Assembly: GCA_947628325.1 (NCBI GenBank)
Contig: CANQZL010000039.1
Span: 1-9,987, forward strand
Source: an uncultured Bacilli bacterium
GTDB lineage: Bacteria; Bacillota_I; Bacilli_A; RF39; UBA660
Reading direction: 5' to 3'
DNA: 9,987 bases
Shown here: piece after piece, positions 1 through 6,250 of the stretch
Layout of the letters: the number at the start of each line of letters is the position of its first letter
How positions within the stretch are numbered: position 1 is the stretch's first letter
The notes under the pieces: generated by a model
What the model was told of the DNA's origin: nothing
The model's input: the letters and a program-made list of their open reading frames with translations, nothing else
The model's database searches: none
Program-made: the position numbers and the translations under genes

Positions 1-272
1 ATGAAGTCATTATTAAAGTTAGGATATATTTCTTCAAGATATAAAGATGTACTAGATTTTTATTATTTAATAAATAACTGTAATATGAATAAAGAAAAGT
101 TAGAAAGTTATTTTAAAAAATATATTTTTGATGATAGGAATATGTTAGAAAATAACACAGTAGATATTTATAATAGGTTACAAAAGATATTCAATGGTTA
201 GAATTGCCAATAGAAGAAGTAACTGATAATATTCTTAAATATATGTCTGGATTTGTGGTTATAGTTGAATGA
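1..272 (+). pseudogene. AbiEii/AbiGii-type nucleotidyltransferase toxin, C-terminal fragment, frameshifted
   Basis: The reading from base 1 gives KSLLKLGYISSRYKD followed by a DFYYLI segment, which resembles the C-terminal region of AbiEii/AbiGii toxins, the nucleotidyltransferase half of type IV toxin-antitoxin and abortive-infection systems. This frame stops at TAG 199-201. In another frame, bases 186-272 encode DIQWLELPIEEVTDNILKYM and a short tail ending at TGA 270-272, which looks like the missing family C-terminus. Adding one A to the A-run at 182-185 joins the two parts as RLQKDIQWLELP. I infer a one-base deletion, so the gene is probably inactive or altered at its C-terminus. A sequencing error is the alternative. 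The catalytic N-terminal domain and any AbiEi antitoxin would lie left of the window. The ATG at base 1 need not be the real start. The family call rests on remembered motif resemblance in a short fragment. Confidence 0.62.
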
Positions 273-312
273 TATTGTATGATAGATAAGAGTAAGATTA
301 GAAGTGGAAAAA

Positions 313-321
313 TGATATATT
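313..321 (+). promoter_or_regulatory. Extended -10 promoter of the patatin gene
   Basis: TGA-TATATT (TATATT at 316-321) matches the extended -10 form seen before most genes here. No clear -35 is seen. A transcript would begin near 328, leaving a leader of about 70 nt before the ATG at 401. It would also make the upstream in-frame ATG at 326 essentially leaderless, which supports the 401 start. Confidence 0.5.
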
Positions 322-329
322 CATAATGA

Positions 330-377
330 ACATAGTCCCTATGTATTTTGTATATTATGGCATAGTCAATTATGTGA
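330..377 (+). repeat. Paired CATAGTC repeats with inverted symmetry in the patatin leader
   Basis: CATAGTC occurs at 331-337 and again at 361-367, 30 bp apart. Each copy is followed by TATG, so each can form a small dyad. The first is ACATAG-TCC-CTATGT (330-344, 6-bp arms); the second is CATA-N6-TATG (361-374). They lie at or just after the predicted transcription start of the patatin gene, which would suit an operator or a 5' UTR hairpin. The elements are short and A/T-rich, so chance is possible. Confidence 0.35.
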
Positions 378-400
378 TATTATTAATTTATGGTGGTTAT

Positions 401-1243
401 ATGAAAGTAGGATTAGTTTTAGAAGGTGGCGGGATGCGTGGTTTGTATACTGCTGGTATTTTAGATGCAATGTTAGAAGAAAGCATTAATATAGATGGGA
501 TAATTGGCGTATCAGCAGGAGCTGTTTTTGGAATTAATTATCCTTCTAAACAAAAAGGTCGTGTCTTAAGATATAATAAAAAATATTTAAAAGATTCTCG
601 ATATATGAGTTTCTTATCATTAATAACTACGGGAAATATTGTTAATAAACAGTTTGCTTATTATGATATTCCTTTTAAACTTGATGTTTTTGATGAAGAA
701 GCTTTTTCTAAATCTAATATAGATTTTTATGTAACATTAACAAATGTAGAAACGGGACAGGCTGAATATAAAAAAATTATTAATGCCTCAATACAAATAG
801 AAGAATTTAGAGCATCATCGGCTATGCCTTTTGTTTCTAAAATAGTTAAAATAGATAATAAAAAATATTTAGATGGTGGTATTGCTGATAGTATTCCTAT
901 AGATAAAATGAAAGAACTTGGATATGATAAAATTATAGTTGTTCTGACTCGTCCAAAAGACTATCGGAAAGAAAAAAGTAATACTTTTATAAATAATCTT
1001 TTCTATTGGCGATATCCAAATTTTGTTAAATCGTTAGAAACTAGATATCAAAGATATAATGATACGTTAGATAAAATAACTAATTTAGAAAAGAAAAAAG
1101 AAATATTTGTAATTCGTCCATCAGAAAAAATTAAAATTAAAAGAATGGAAAAGGATATTAATAAATTACAGGAAATGTATGATTTAGGAATAAAAGACTT
1201 TAAAAGTTCTTTAAAAAAATTAAAACAATATCTTAAATACTAA
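401..1243 (+). CDS. Patatin-like phospholipase (YjjU/RssA-type lipid acyl hydrolase)
   Basis: A 280-residue cytoplasmic or membrane-associated serine acyl hydrolase of the patatin family. From the ATG at 401 it begins MKVGLVLEGGGMRG, the family's glycine-rich oxyanion loop (residues 8-14). The nucleophile elbow GVSAG follows, with Ser38, and the YLDGG motif carries the partner Asp158, so the Ser-Asp dyad is intact. The C-terminal part (RYNDTLDKI through IRPSEKIKI to the end) resembles the extension of bacterial YjjU-like patatins. The frame stays open to an ATG at 326, but those 25 extra residues precede the usual family N-terminus and lack an SD. The 401 start has only a weak GGTGG at 392-396. 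Substrate is unknown; the family cleaves acyl chains from phospholipids or lysophospholipids. It appears to be transcribed alone. Confidence 0.92.
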   Translation: MKVGLVLEGGGMRGLYTAGILDAMLEESINIDGIIGVSAGAVFGINYPSKQKGRVLRYNKKYLKDSRYMSFLSLITTGNIVNKQFAYYDIPFKLDVFDEEAFSKSNIDFYVTLTNVETGQAEYKKIINASIQIEEFRASSAMPFVSKIVKIDNKKYLDGGIADSIPIDKMKELGYDKIIVVLTRPKDYRKEKSNTFINNLFYWRYPNFVKSLETRYQRYNDTLDKITNLEKKKEIFVIRPSEKIKIKRMEKDINKLQEMYDLGIKDFKSSLKKLKQYLKY

Positions 1244-1248
1244 AATTA

Positions 1249-1257
1249 TGATATACT
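1249..1257 (+). promoter_or_regulatory. Extended -10 promoter of the 1279/1704 operon
   Basis: TGA-TATACT lies 6 bp after the patatin stop codon and 21 bp before the ATG at 1279. The same nine bases recur on the minus strand before the small gene ending at 9837. No -35 is recognisable. AGGAGG at 1264-1269 follows at good spacing. No terminator separates this unit from the patatin gene, so read-through is possible. Confidence 0.6.
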
Positions 1258-1278
1258 GAGATTAGGAGGATAAAAATA

Positions 1279-1689
1279 ATGAAGAGTAATATGGAAGTAA
1301 AAATTGCGATAATTGTTGCAGCTATTATGATAACTTTTTGTATAGTAATATTTATTGTAAAAAAATCACAGGAACCAGATTATAATAATGTAGAAATACA
1401 TGTTTATAAAATTAATGAGGAAGATAATAAATATTATGAGTGTAGAACTACTACTGATGATGTAGAAAATATGTATAAGAATGTTGATAATATTTTAAGT
1501 TTACCTGATACGAGAAAAGTAAGTGGAGCTAATATAAATGGAACTTATAAAGTTACTTATAATAATTCGTTTATAGCTTTTGATGGTGATGGTTCAAATT
1601 ATGTATATCGTGGAGATACTACAGCAATATATAAATTTAATTCAGCTTTATATAATTATGTTGAAAAACTATGTAATGAAGAAAAATAG
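1279..1689 (+). CDS. Small membrane-anchored protein, unknown function
   Basis: A 136-residue protein I do not recognise. A short N-terminus is followed by one hydrophobic helix (about residues 8-27, ending before KKS). The remaining roughly 108 hydrophilic residues are probably outside the membrane, rich in Asn, Tyr and Asp, with a predicted alpha/beta character. Cys54 and Cys132 are the only cysteines outside the membrane helix and could pair. The start is firm: AGGAGG at 1264-1269, 9 nt before the ATG. It is followed after 14 bp by the 533-residue membrane protein gene, which has its own SD, so the two are almost certainly cotranscribed and probably act at the same place. No enzymatic motif is visible. 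Confidence 0.75.
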   Translation: MKSNMEVKIAIIVAAIMITFCIVIFIVKKSQEPDYNNVEIHVYKINEEDNKYYECRTTTDDVENMYKNVDNILSLPDTRKVSGANINGTYKVTYNNSFIAFDGDGSNYVYRGDTTAIYKFNSALYNYVEKLCNEEK

Positions 1690-1703
1690 AAGAGGAAGAT
1701 ATT

Positions 1704-3305
1704 ATGATAAAAAAAATAATAGTTTTAATATTAACATTAATAATAGGTTTTATAGTTTATTATTTTACTTTACCTGCATTGAATTTTAATAATATAGGAT
1801 TTTATACATTTATATCATTTCTTGTGATTGTTTATGTTTTTATGAATTTTATTATGAGTCCTAAATCAGTTGAATTATTTCATAAAGGACGTAAAGTTTC
1901 TTATAATTTTTCACCTAGTACTTTGTATGTAATATATGGATTATGTGGTATGTATGTTTTGATAATTTTAGTAAATTTTATTTGTTCACCAATTTTTAAT
2001 GCCAAAAGTTATCAACAGAGAATAGAAGTTGATGAAACAGGAAATTTTGCTGAAGATATTGCCGAAGTTAATTTTAATCATTTGCCTTTATTAGATCGTG
2101 CTTCTTCAGAAGTATTAGGAGATAGAGTAATGGGGCAAGTTAGTGAATTAGTAAGTCAATTTAGTGTGTCAAATATGTATACACAAATAAATTATAATGA
2201 TTCTATTATGAGAGTTACTCCTTTAGAATATGCTGATGCAATTAAATGGTTAACTAATCGTAAGGATGGAATAGTCGGGTATATAACTGTTGATAGTGTA
2301 ACTGGTGAGTCAAATTTAGTTCGTTTAGAAAAGGGCATGAAATATTCAACAAGTGCTTTATTTAATGAAAATCTGGAACGTAAATTAAGATTTACTTATC
2401 CAACAACTAATTTTGGTAATATTTCTTTTGAAATAGATAATGAAGGTAATCCTTATTATATAATACCAACTATTAGTTATACAGCTGTTGGTTTAAAAGC
2501 TAAAGTAACAGGAGTAATTATTTTTGATCCAATAACTGGAGAATCTAAAAAATATTCTAAAGAAGATATACCTACTTGGGTAGATATTGCATATTCAGCT
2601 AGTTTAGTTATTGAACAAGTAGATGATTGGGGTAATTACAAAAATGGTTTCTTAAATAGTATTTTTGGGCAAAAAGATGTTGTTAATACGACTGAGGGAT
2701 ATAACTATTTAGCAATGAATGATGATATTTATTTGTATACAGGAATTACAAGTGTTGTAAGTGACGAATCAAATTTAGGTTTTATTCTAACTAATATGCG
2801 TACAGGAAAAACTACTTATTATAGTGTCCCAGGTGCTGAAGAATTTAGTGCAATGAGTAGTGCTGAGGGACAAGTACAAGATATGGGTTATCAATCTACT
2901 TTCCCATTACTTATTAATTTAAATGGTGATCCTACATATTTAGTAAGTTTAAAAGATTCGAGTGGTCTTGTAAAAATGTATGGTTTTGTAAATGTTAAAG
3001 ATTATCAAAAAGTTGTTGTTACTGATGCTAAAGAAGGAATAATAAAAGCTAAAGATAATTATTTAAAGAGTATAAAAAAAGAAGTAAAAGATGAAGAATT
3101 AGTAATTAAAGAGATTAAAGTTGATAGTATTACTAATGCTATTATTAATGGATATACTAATTATTATATTACTTCTGGAAATGAAAAATTTAAGGTATCA
3201 ATTTCTGTTAGTGAAGAATTACCATTTATTAGAACTGGTGATGTAATAAAAGTAGGCTATTATGAGACAGATAAAAATTTAATTGATATTGAAAAAATAT
3301 ATTAA
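1704..3305 (+). CDS. Large membrane protein with PepSY-like repeated segments, unknown function
   Basis: A 533-residue protein with three predicted membrane helices (about 3-23, 33-51 and 73-94), then about 430 residues on one side, probably outside. The soluble part repeats a beta-hairpin pattern: YITVDSVTGES (194-203), VIIFDPITGES (271-281), FILTNMRTGKT (360-370) and a related YLVSLKDSSG (412-421). Paired strands joined by D-x-x-TGE turns are typical of PepSY-like folds, but this is pattern resemblance only. The last 60 residues, after a Lys/Glu-rich helix at 441-470, look like a small beta-barrel. No catalytic residues stand out. AGAGG at 1691-1695 is 8 nt before the ATG. The gene is second in an operon with 1279 and ends at a hairpin terminator. 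A scaffold or sensor role at the envelope is possible but unproven. Confidence 0.85.
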   Translation: MIKKIIVLILTLIIGFIVYYFTLPALNFNNIGFYTFISFLVIVYVFMNFIMSPKSVELFHKGRKVSYNFSPSTLYVIYGLCGMYVLIILVNFICSPIFNAKSYQQRIEVDETGNFAEDIAEVNFNHLPLLDRASSEVLGDRVMGQVSELVSQFSVSNMYTQINYNDSIMRVTPLEYADAIKWLTNRKDGIVGYITVDSVTGESNLVRLEKGMKYSTSALFNENLERKLRFTYPTTNFGNISFEIDNEGNPYYIIPTISYTAVGLKAKVTGVIIFDPITGESKKYSKEDIPTWVDIAYSASLVIEQVDDWGNYKNGFLNSIFGQKDVVNTTEGYNYLAMNDDIYLYTGITSVVSDESNLGFILTNMRTGKTTYYSVPGAEEFSAMSSAEGQVQDMGYQSTFPLLINLNGDPTYLVSLKDSSGLVKMYGFVNVKDYQKVVVTDAKEGIIKAKDNYLKSIKKEVKDEELVIKEIKVDSITNAIINGYTNYYITSGNEKFKVSISVSEELPFIRTGDVIKVGYYETDKNLIDIEKIY

Positions 3306-3324
3306 GTGCTTAAATGCACTTTTT
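3304..3324 (+). terminator. Intrinsic terminator of the 1279/1704 operon
   Basis: AAGTGC (3304-3309), a six-base loop and GCACTT (3316-3321) form a 6-bp stem running into a short T tract. The stem begins inside the stop codon at 3303-3305. The AAGTGC/GCACTT core is the same as in the stronger terminator at 5229-5256. Confidence 0.7.
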
Positions 3325-3383
3325 ATTATGAGTTTTAATATTTAAAAATAAGTGGCATACATATTAATTATTTTAAATAGTAT

Positions 3384-3389
3384 TATAAT
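3384..3389 (+). promoter_or_regulatory. -10 box of the XRE regulator gene
   Basis: A perfect TATAAT 28 bp before the ATG at 3418. It lacks the TG extension seen at other promoters here, and no good -35 is visible. A start near 3396 would put the only SD-like sequence (AAAGG 3398-3402) at the very 5' end of the mRNA, 15 nt from the ATG. Confidence 0.5.
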
Positions 3390-3417
3390 TTTTTTGTAAA
3401 GGCAATGATTAATATAT

Positions 3418-4200
3418 ATGGATAAAAATATTGGTAAATTTATTGAATTTTTAAGAAAAAAGAATGGTTTAACTCAAAAAGAGTTAGGTAAATTAGTTGG
3501 TGTAGAACATAAAGTTATTTCTAAATGGGAAAATAATGTTTATTTACCAGATATTCCGATGTTAGCAAATATTAGTAAAGCTTTAGGAGTAACTGTTGAT
3601 GAATTAGTTAATTGTGAATTAGTTGAACATAATGAAGAAAATAGAGAATTAGAGTATATCAATTTTGTTAATGATATAAGTAAAACATTAAAAATACCTA
3701 AAATATTAGAAAAGATTTTTGTTATCTTATTAATCATAGTATTTATTTCGTCTGTTATAGCAGTAAAGCCGAAGACTCCTAGTGATATTGAAACAGCTGT
3801 TTATCAAATAAATAGCGATAATAAAGAGAATAAAAGTATAGATATTGATGGATTCATTATTAGAAAAGGAGATAAATTTATAACAATTATAAATCATGTC
3901 TTGCTTCAAGATAGTATTATCGGCACTAAAACCTATTTAGAAACAGATAAAATATATTTAAAAATATTATATAAAGATAATATCTTGATATTTCGTGAAA
4001 TCGAAAAAAATAATGGCTTTTTAAAAAATAATATCGATGAGTTTAGTAATCAAACGAATACGTCTAATATTAATTATTATAAAACTAAAATTGAAAACGT
4101 TCATAATTTTGATAATATTATTGTTGAAGTTAGTTTCTTTAAAGGAGAGGATATTATTTTGAGAGAAAGTTATAAATTAGATATAAATGAAGTTGCTTAA
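3418..4200 (+). CDS. Membrane-anchored XRE-family transcriptional regulator
   Basis: A 260-residue protein with an N-terminal Cro/C1-type helix-turn-helix (about residues 5-62). Hallmarks are IGKFIEFLRKKNGLTQKELG, the recognition helix ending ISKWENN, then LPDI and LGVTVDELVN. A linker leads to one transmembrane helix (about 98-116) and a roughly 140-residue C-terminal domain predicted to lie outside the cytoplasm. The layout suggests an outside signal controlling a DNA-binding head, or anchoring of the regulator. The outer domain matches nothing I recognise. The ATG at 3418 is fixed by the family's N-terminus although the SD is poor: AAAGG lies 15 nt upstream, with a 6-codon ORF (3405-3425) overlapping the start. 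The likely target is the downstream secreted gene, or itself, through the paired palindromes at 4212-4248. XRE proteins often autoregulate. Confidence 0.93.
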   Translation: MDKNIGKFIEFLRKKNGLTQKELGKLVGVEHKVISKWENNVYLPDIPMLANISKALGVTVDELVNCELVEHNEENRELEYINFVNDISKTLKIPKILEKIFVILLIIVFISSVIAVKPKTPSDIETAVYQINSDNKENKSIDIDGFIIRKGDKFITIINHVLLQDSIIGTKTYLETDKIYLKILYKDNILIFREIEKNNGFLKNNIDEFSNQTNTSNINYYKTKIENVHNFDNIIVEVSFFKGEDIILRESYKLDINEVA

Positions 4201-4211
4201 TATATTGTATG

Positions 4212-4248
4212 TTCGTCAAATTAACGACTTTATTCGTCAAAATAACGA
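4212..4248 (+). promoter_or_regulatory. Tandem palindromic operators 21 bp apart
   Basis: Two 16-bp elements, TTCGTCAAATTAACGA (4212-4227) and TTCGTCAAAATAACGA (4233-4248), differ at one base and start 21 bp apart, two helical turns. Each contains the dyad TCGT-N7-ACGA; the first is palindromic at 12 of 14 paired positions. If transcription of the next gene starts near 4285, the elements are centred near -44 and -65, on one DNA face and beside the -35 position, as for an activator. The adjacent membrane-bound XRE protein is the obvious candidate binder. LytTR-type regulators also use direct repeats about 21 bp apart. The second dyad followed by the T run at 4254-4260 could also act as a weak terminator, but its stem is only 4 bp. 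Confidence 0.7.
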
Positions 4249-4269
4249 TATAGTTTTTTTGGTAAATTA

Positions 4270-4278
4270 TGGTAATAT
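4270..4278 (+). promoter_or_regulatory. Extended -10 promoter of the secreted-protein gene
   Basis: TGG-TAATAT (TAATAT at 4273-4278) lies 30 bp before the GTG at 4309. The -35 region (about 4250) is a poor match to TTGACA, as expected for a promoter needing an activator at the sites immediately upstream. A very strong SD follows (AAAGGAGG, 4289-4296). Confidence 0.55.
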
Positions 4279-4308
4279 AAAAAGATAGAAAGGAGGTATA
4301 TTAAGTAA

Positions 4309-5073
4309 GTGAAAAAAAGAAACCTATTATACATTATTTTATTCTTTGTTTTAGTAATCCCTTGTTATGTTTTGGCTGAAGATGATGAAGAAGAGGTATT
4401 GGCAAAAGAAGTAAAATATTATAAAACTACAACAATTTATAATACTTCAAATGTTCTTTCAAATACTTCATCAAGTGTAGTTTCATCTATAGTAAAAGAA
4501 ATTACAGAGGAAGAATATAATAATGTTAGTGAAGAAGATTCTCTTAAGCCATTAGATGAAAGGGCAGCTAGTGAAAATAACTATTCTAGAATTGAAACAA
4601 CAATAAGTAAGCCTGGTTCAAATTATCGTTATAAGACAGTATTAACTTGGAAAACGATGCCAACTTATCGAGGATATGATATCATTGCTATAGGATTTTA
4701 TGCTAGTGTTAAAATTACACCAGCGAATTTCTTTATGCAAGAATACTGTAATGTAGATGGAAATTGTTATAATAATACAGGTTATTATGCTTATGAGGGT
4801 GCTAATGGTATTGCAGCAATGTTTTCTTTACCATCAGGTAGTTTAAAATCTATGAAAGAAACTTTACAAGTTGATGTTGAAAAAACAGATAAAAATAGTA
4901 CTATTATTGAACAAATTGCTACAGGTGATTATGCTCATAATATAGATAAGATTTCTTATTCTGATGCTAGGGATTTTTCAATAGGTGGATTAGGAATACA
5001 TCTTGGTGGAAAAGCATTAAACCATTATGATGAATACTCTTATGCTTGTGCTGTATGGCAAGGCGAATGGTAG
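4309..5073 (+). CDS. Secreted protein of unknown function
   Basis: A 254-residue exported protein. Residues 1-23 form a classic signal peptide: KKR, a hydrophobic core, then a VLA cleavage site before EDDEEE. Cys19 does not sit in a lipobox, so it is probably not a lipoprotein. After an acidic, Thr/Ser-rich linker (24-100) comes a domain rich in beta strands: a VLTWKTMP segment, YDIIAIGF, and a Cys147-x5-Cys153 loop likely to form a disulfide. Near the C-terminus are a G-x-YAH segment, DFSIGGLGIHLGG and a terminal VWQGEW. I recognise no named family; a beta-sandwich or binding protein is a guess. The start is GTG with AAAGGAGG 12 nt upstream, and an in-frame stop directly precedes it, so no earlier start exists. 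It is probably controlled by the XRE regulator just upstream. It has no wall anchor, so it is likely released. Confidence 0.82.
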   Translation: MKKRNLLYIILFFVLVIPCYVLAEDDEEEVLAKEVKYYKTTTIYNTSNVLSNTSSSVVSSIVKEITEEEYNNVSEEDSLKPLDERAASENNYSRIETTISKPGSNYRYKTVLTWKTMPTYRGYDIIAIGFYASVKITPANFFMQEYCNVDGNCYNNTGYYAYEGANGIAAMFSLPSGSLKSMKETLQVDVEKTDKNSTIIEQIATGDYAHNIDKISYSDARDFSIGGLGIHLGGKALNHYDEYSYACAVWQGEW

Positions 5074-5175
5074 GAGAATAGTCTTGAATATCTAAAAATA
5101 TATCATCACCAATGAATTATATTTTAGATATAATAAGATAAAATAAAAAATAAAAAAAAAATTTAAAAATGCATT

Positions 5176-5195
5176 ATTAGATTACAACATCTAAT
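5176..5195. other. Isolated hairpin in a 181-bp noncoding gap
   Basis: ATTAGAT (5176-5182), loop TACAAC and ATCTAAT (5189-5195) give a perfect 7-bp stem. The gap (5074-5254) also holds a TATAAT at 5129-5134, a long A-rich run (5140-5169) and the terminator at its right end. No ORF with an SD is evident. A short untranslated RNA is possible but weakly supported. Confidence 0.25.
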
Positions 5196-5228
5196 TGTGT
5201 ATTATGTACTTTTATGTTGATTTAATTA

Positions 5229-5256
5229 AAAAAGTGCTTTGATTAAAGCACTTTTT
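5229..5256. terminator. Bidirectional terminator between convergent genes
   Basis: AAAAAGTGCTTT (5229-5240), loop GATT, AAAGCACTTTTT (5245-5256) form a perfect 12-bp stem with T tracts on both strands. Its right arm overlaps the stop codon (5255-5257) of the minus-strand DUF2752 gene, so it certainly serves that operon. It also stops plus-strand transcripts from the secreted-protein gene, 155 bp upstream. Confidence 0.88.
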
Positions 5257-5653
5257 AATATGGTCTTAAGTAAGAAAAAATTTCTAGATTTCTTAAAATA
5301 CCATAACCAATTGTTATTACTAATAAGATAATAAACCAATAATTTGGTATTTTTTTCATAATATCATCTTTTTGATTAGTAATGTATAAATAAGTTTCAT
5401 AAATAACATAGATCAATATAAATGGTAATAATATAAAAACTAATTGATTATACATAAATGCTTCATATATATGACCTTTTATTAATGAAAATAAACATCT
5501 TGTAATTCCACAACCAGGGCAATAAAAACCAGTTAATTTATGGATAATGCAAGGAATGGCAAAACCATATTTATTATTTAAAAAGTAATAACTAATTAAT
5601 ATTAAAATTGCTGTGATAGTTAATATTATAACCTTATATATTCTTTTTTTCAT
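5255..5653 (-). CDS. DUF2752 family membrane protein
   Basis: A 132-residue integral membrane protein with the DUF2752 signature: PC (Cys35) then HKLTGFYCPGCGITR (Cys45, Cys48, Arg52) and later a G-H-x5-F-x-YNQ segment. The C-x-x-C-G pair lies at the membrane edge between the first helix (about 7-25) and the second (about 70-90), with a third at about 106-121. The family's function is not established; the conserved cysteines suggest metal binding or redox. It is the second gene of a minus-strand operon, starting 6 nt after the stop of the DUF4234 gene. No SD is visible before its ATG, so translation probably depends on ribosomes finishing the upstream gene. DUF2752 and DUF4234 genes are often found together, which supports a shared role. 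Confidence 0.92.
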   Translation of the reverse strand: MKKRIYKVIILTITAILILISYYFLNNKYGFAIPCIIHKLTGFYCPGCGITRCLFSLIKGHIYEAFMYNQLVFILLPFILIYVIYETYLYITNQKDDIMKKIPNYWFIILLVITIGYGILRNLEIFSYLRPY

Positions 5654-5659
5654 AAATTA

Positions 5660-6163
5660 TTAAGAAAGTTTATTTAAATCATTTTGGATTAAGCAATAAT
5701 TAATGATACCGAAACCAAAAATACTTAACAATAGGTAAATGATACTATTATCAGAAATAGCAAGACCCTTTTTTTGACCAATCTGGTAAAGTTTTTGGCC
5801 CATTTTGTATGACCAATATATTCCATAAATACCACATGTTACCATATTTAGTAGGAAAGCAACAACACCAGAAGTAGCATTTGGCTCTTCATTTGCTCTA
5901 TTAGCTTCATCGTTTAAAACAATAAACCAATAAATCATATAGATGCCACAAGTTATAATAGAAAATACTATACATAAAGCAATATTTCTTTTTTGAAGCA
6001 TTGGATTAGTAGTACTAGAAGTAGTGTTGCTTGTTTGATTAACATTTACTTGAGCACTAGCATTAGTATTTCCACTATCTTGTTTTAAATTAGCACCACA
6101 GCTACCACAAAATACGTCGTTATCTGTAACTTCCTTTCCACAATTTGGACAAAATTTGCTCAT
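5660..6163 (-). CDS. Zinc-ribbon / DUF4234 membrane protein
   Basis: A 167-residue protein. The N-terminal zinc ribbon has two C-x-x-C knuckles (Cys5/Cys8 in FCPNCG, Cys19/Cys22 in FCGSCG). A Ser/Thr/Asn-rich flexible linker (28-55) follows, then a DUF4234 membrane domain with helices near 60-82, 98-118 and 141-158. The motif TCGIYxIYW occurs twice (71-79 and 109-117), the internal duplication typical of the family. The ribbon should face the cytoplasm and may bind a partner protein. I place the start at ATG 6163-6161 because zinc-ribbon proteins usually begin M(S)KFCPNCG. A GTG two codons earlier (6169-6167) is possible, as the SD (AGAAAGG, 6180-6174) is 10 nt from the ATG and 4 nt from the GTG. 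It is the first gene of the operon with DUF2752, and divergent from the GH3 gene. Confidence 0.92.
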   Translation of the reverse strand: MSKFCPNCGKEVTDNDVFCGSCGANLKQDSGNTNASAQVNVNQTSNTTSSTTNPMLQKRNIALCIVFSIITCGIYMIYWFIVLNDEANRANEEPNATSGVVAFLLNMVTCGIYGIYWSYKMGQKLYQIGQKKGLAISDNSIIYLLLSIFGFGIINYCLIQNDLNKLS

Positions 6164-6186
6164 ATTCACACAACCTTTCTATAAAA

Positions 6187-6206
6187 ATTATATAATATAT
6201 TGTCAA
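6187..6206 (-). promoter_or_regulatory. Promoter region of the DUF4234-DUF2752 operon
   Basis: On the minus strand a TATAAT (6192-6187) precedes the SD at 6180-6174, giving a short leader. A perfect TTGACA (6206-6201) lies only 8 bp upstream, too close to be its -35. TTGACA is 17 bp from TATAGA (6183-6178), but that overlaps the SD. The exact -10 is therefore uncertain. Confidence 0.4.
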
Positions 6207-6250
6207 AAATTAAAATAATAAAATAAATAAAAGTAAAAAATAAATGTATA

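Noticed and set aside
326..400. Extended N-terminus of the patatin gene from the ATG at 326
   Set aside because: The 25 extra residues precede the usual family start, there is no SD at 326, and the likely promoter puts the transcript start almost on this ATG.
1580..1789. 69-codon open frame across the 1279/1704 junction
   Set aside because: It overlaps two better supported genes in another frame, has no SD, and its Ile/Met/Asn composition is that of an A/T-rich shadow.
3540..3737. 65-codon minus-strand frame inside the XRE gene
   Set aside because: Antisense to a conserved helix-turn-helix domain, with no SD or promoter.
6200..6207. TTGTCAAA as a second Spo0A box
   Set aside because: It lacks the CGAA core and doubles as the TTGACA of the minus-strand promoter region, so it is not distinctive.
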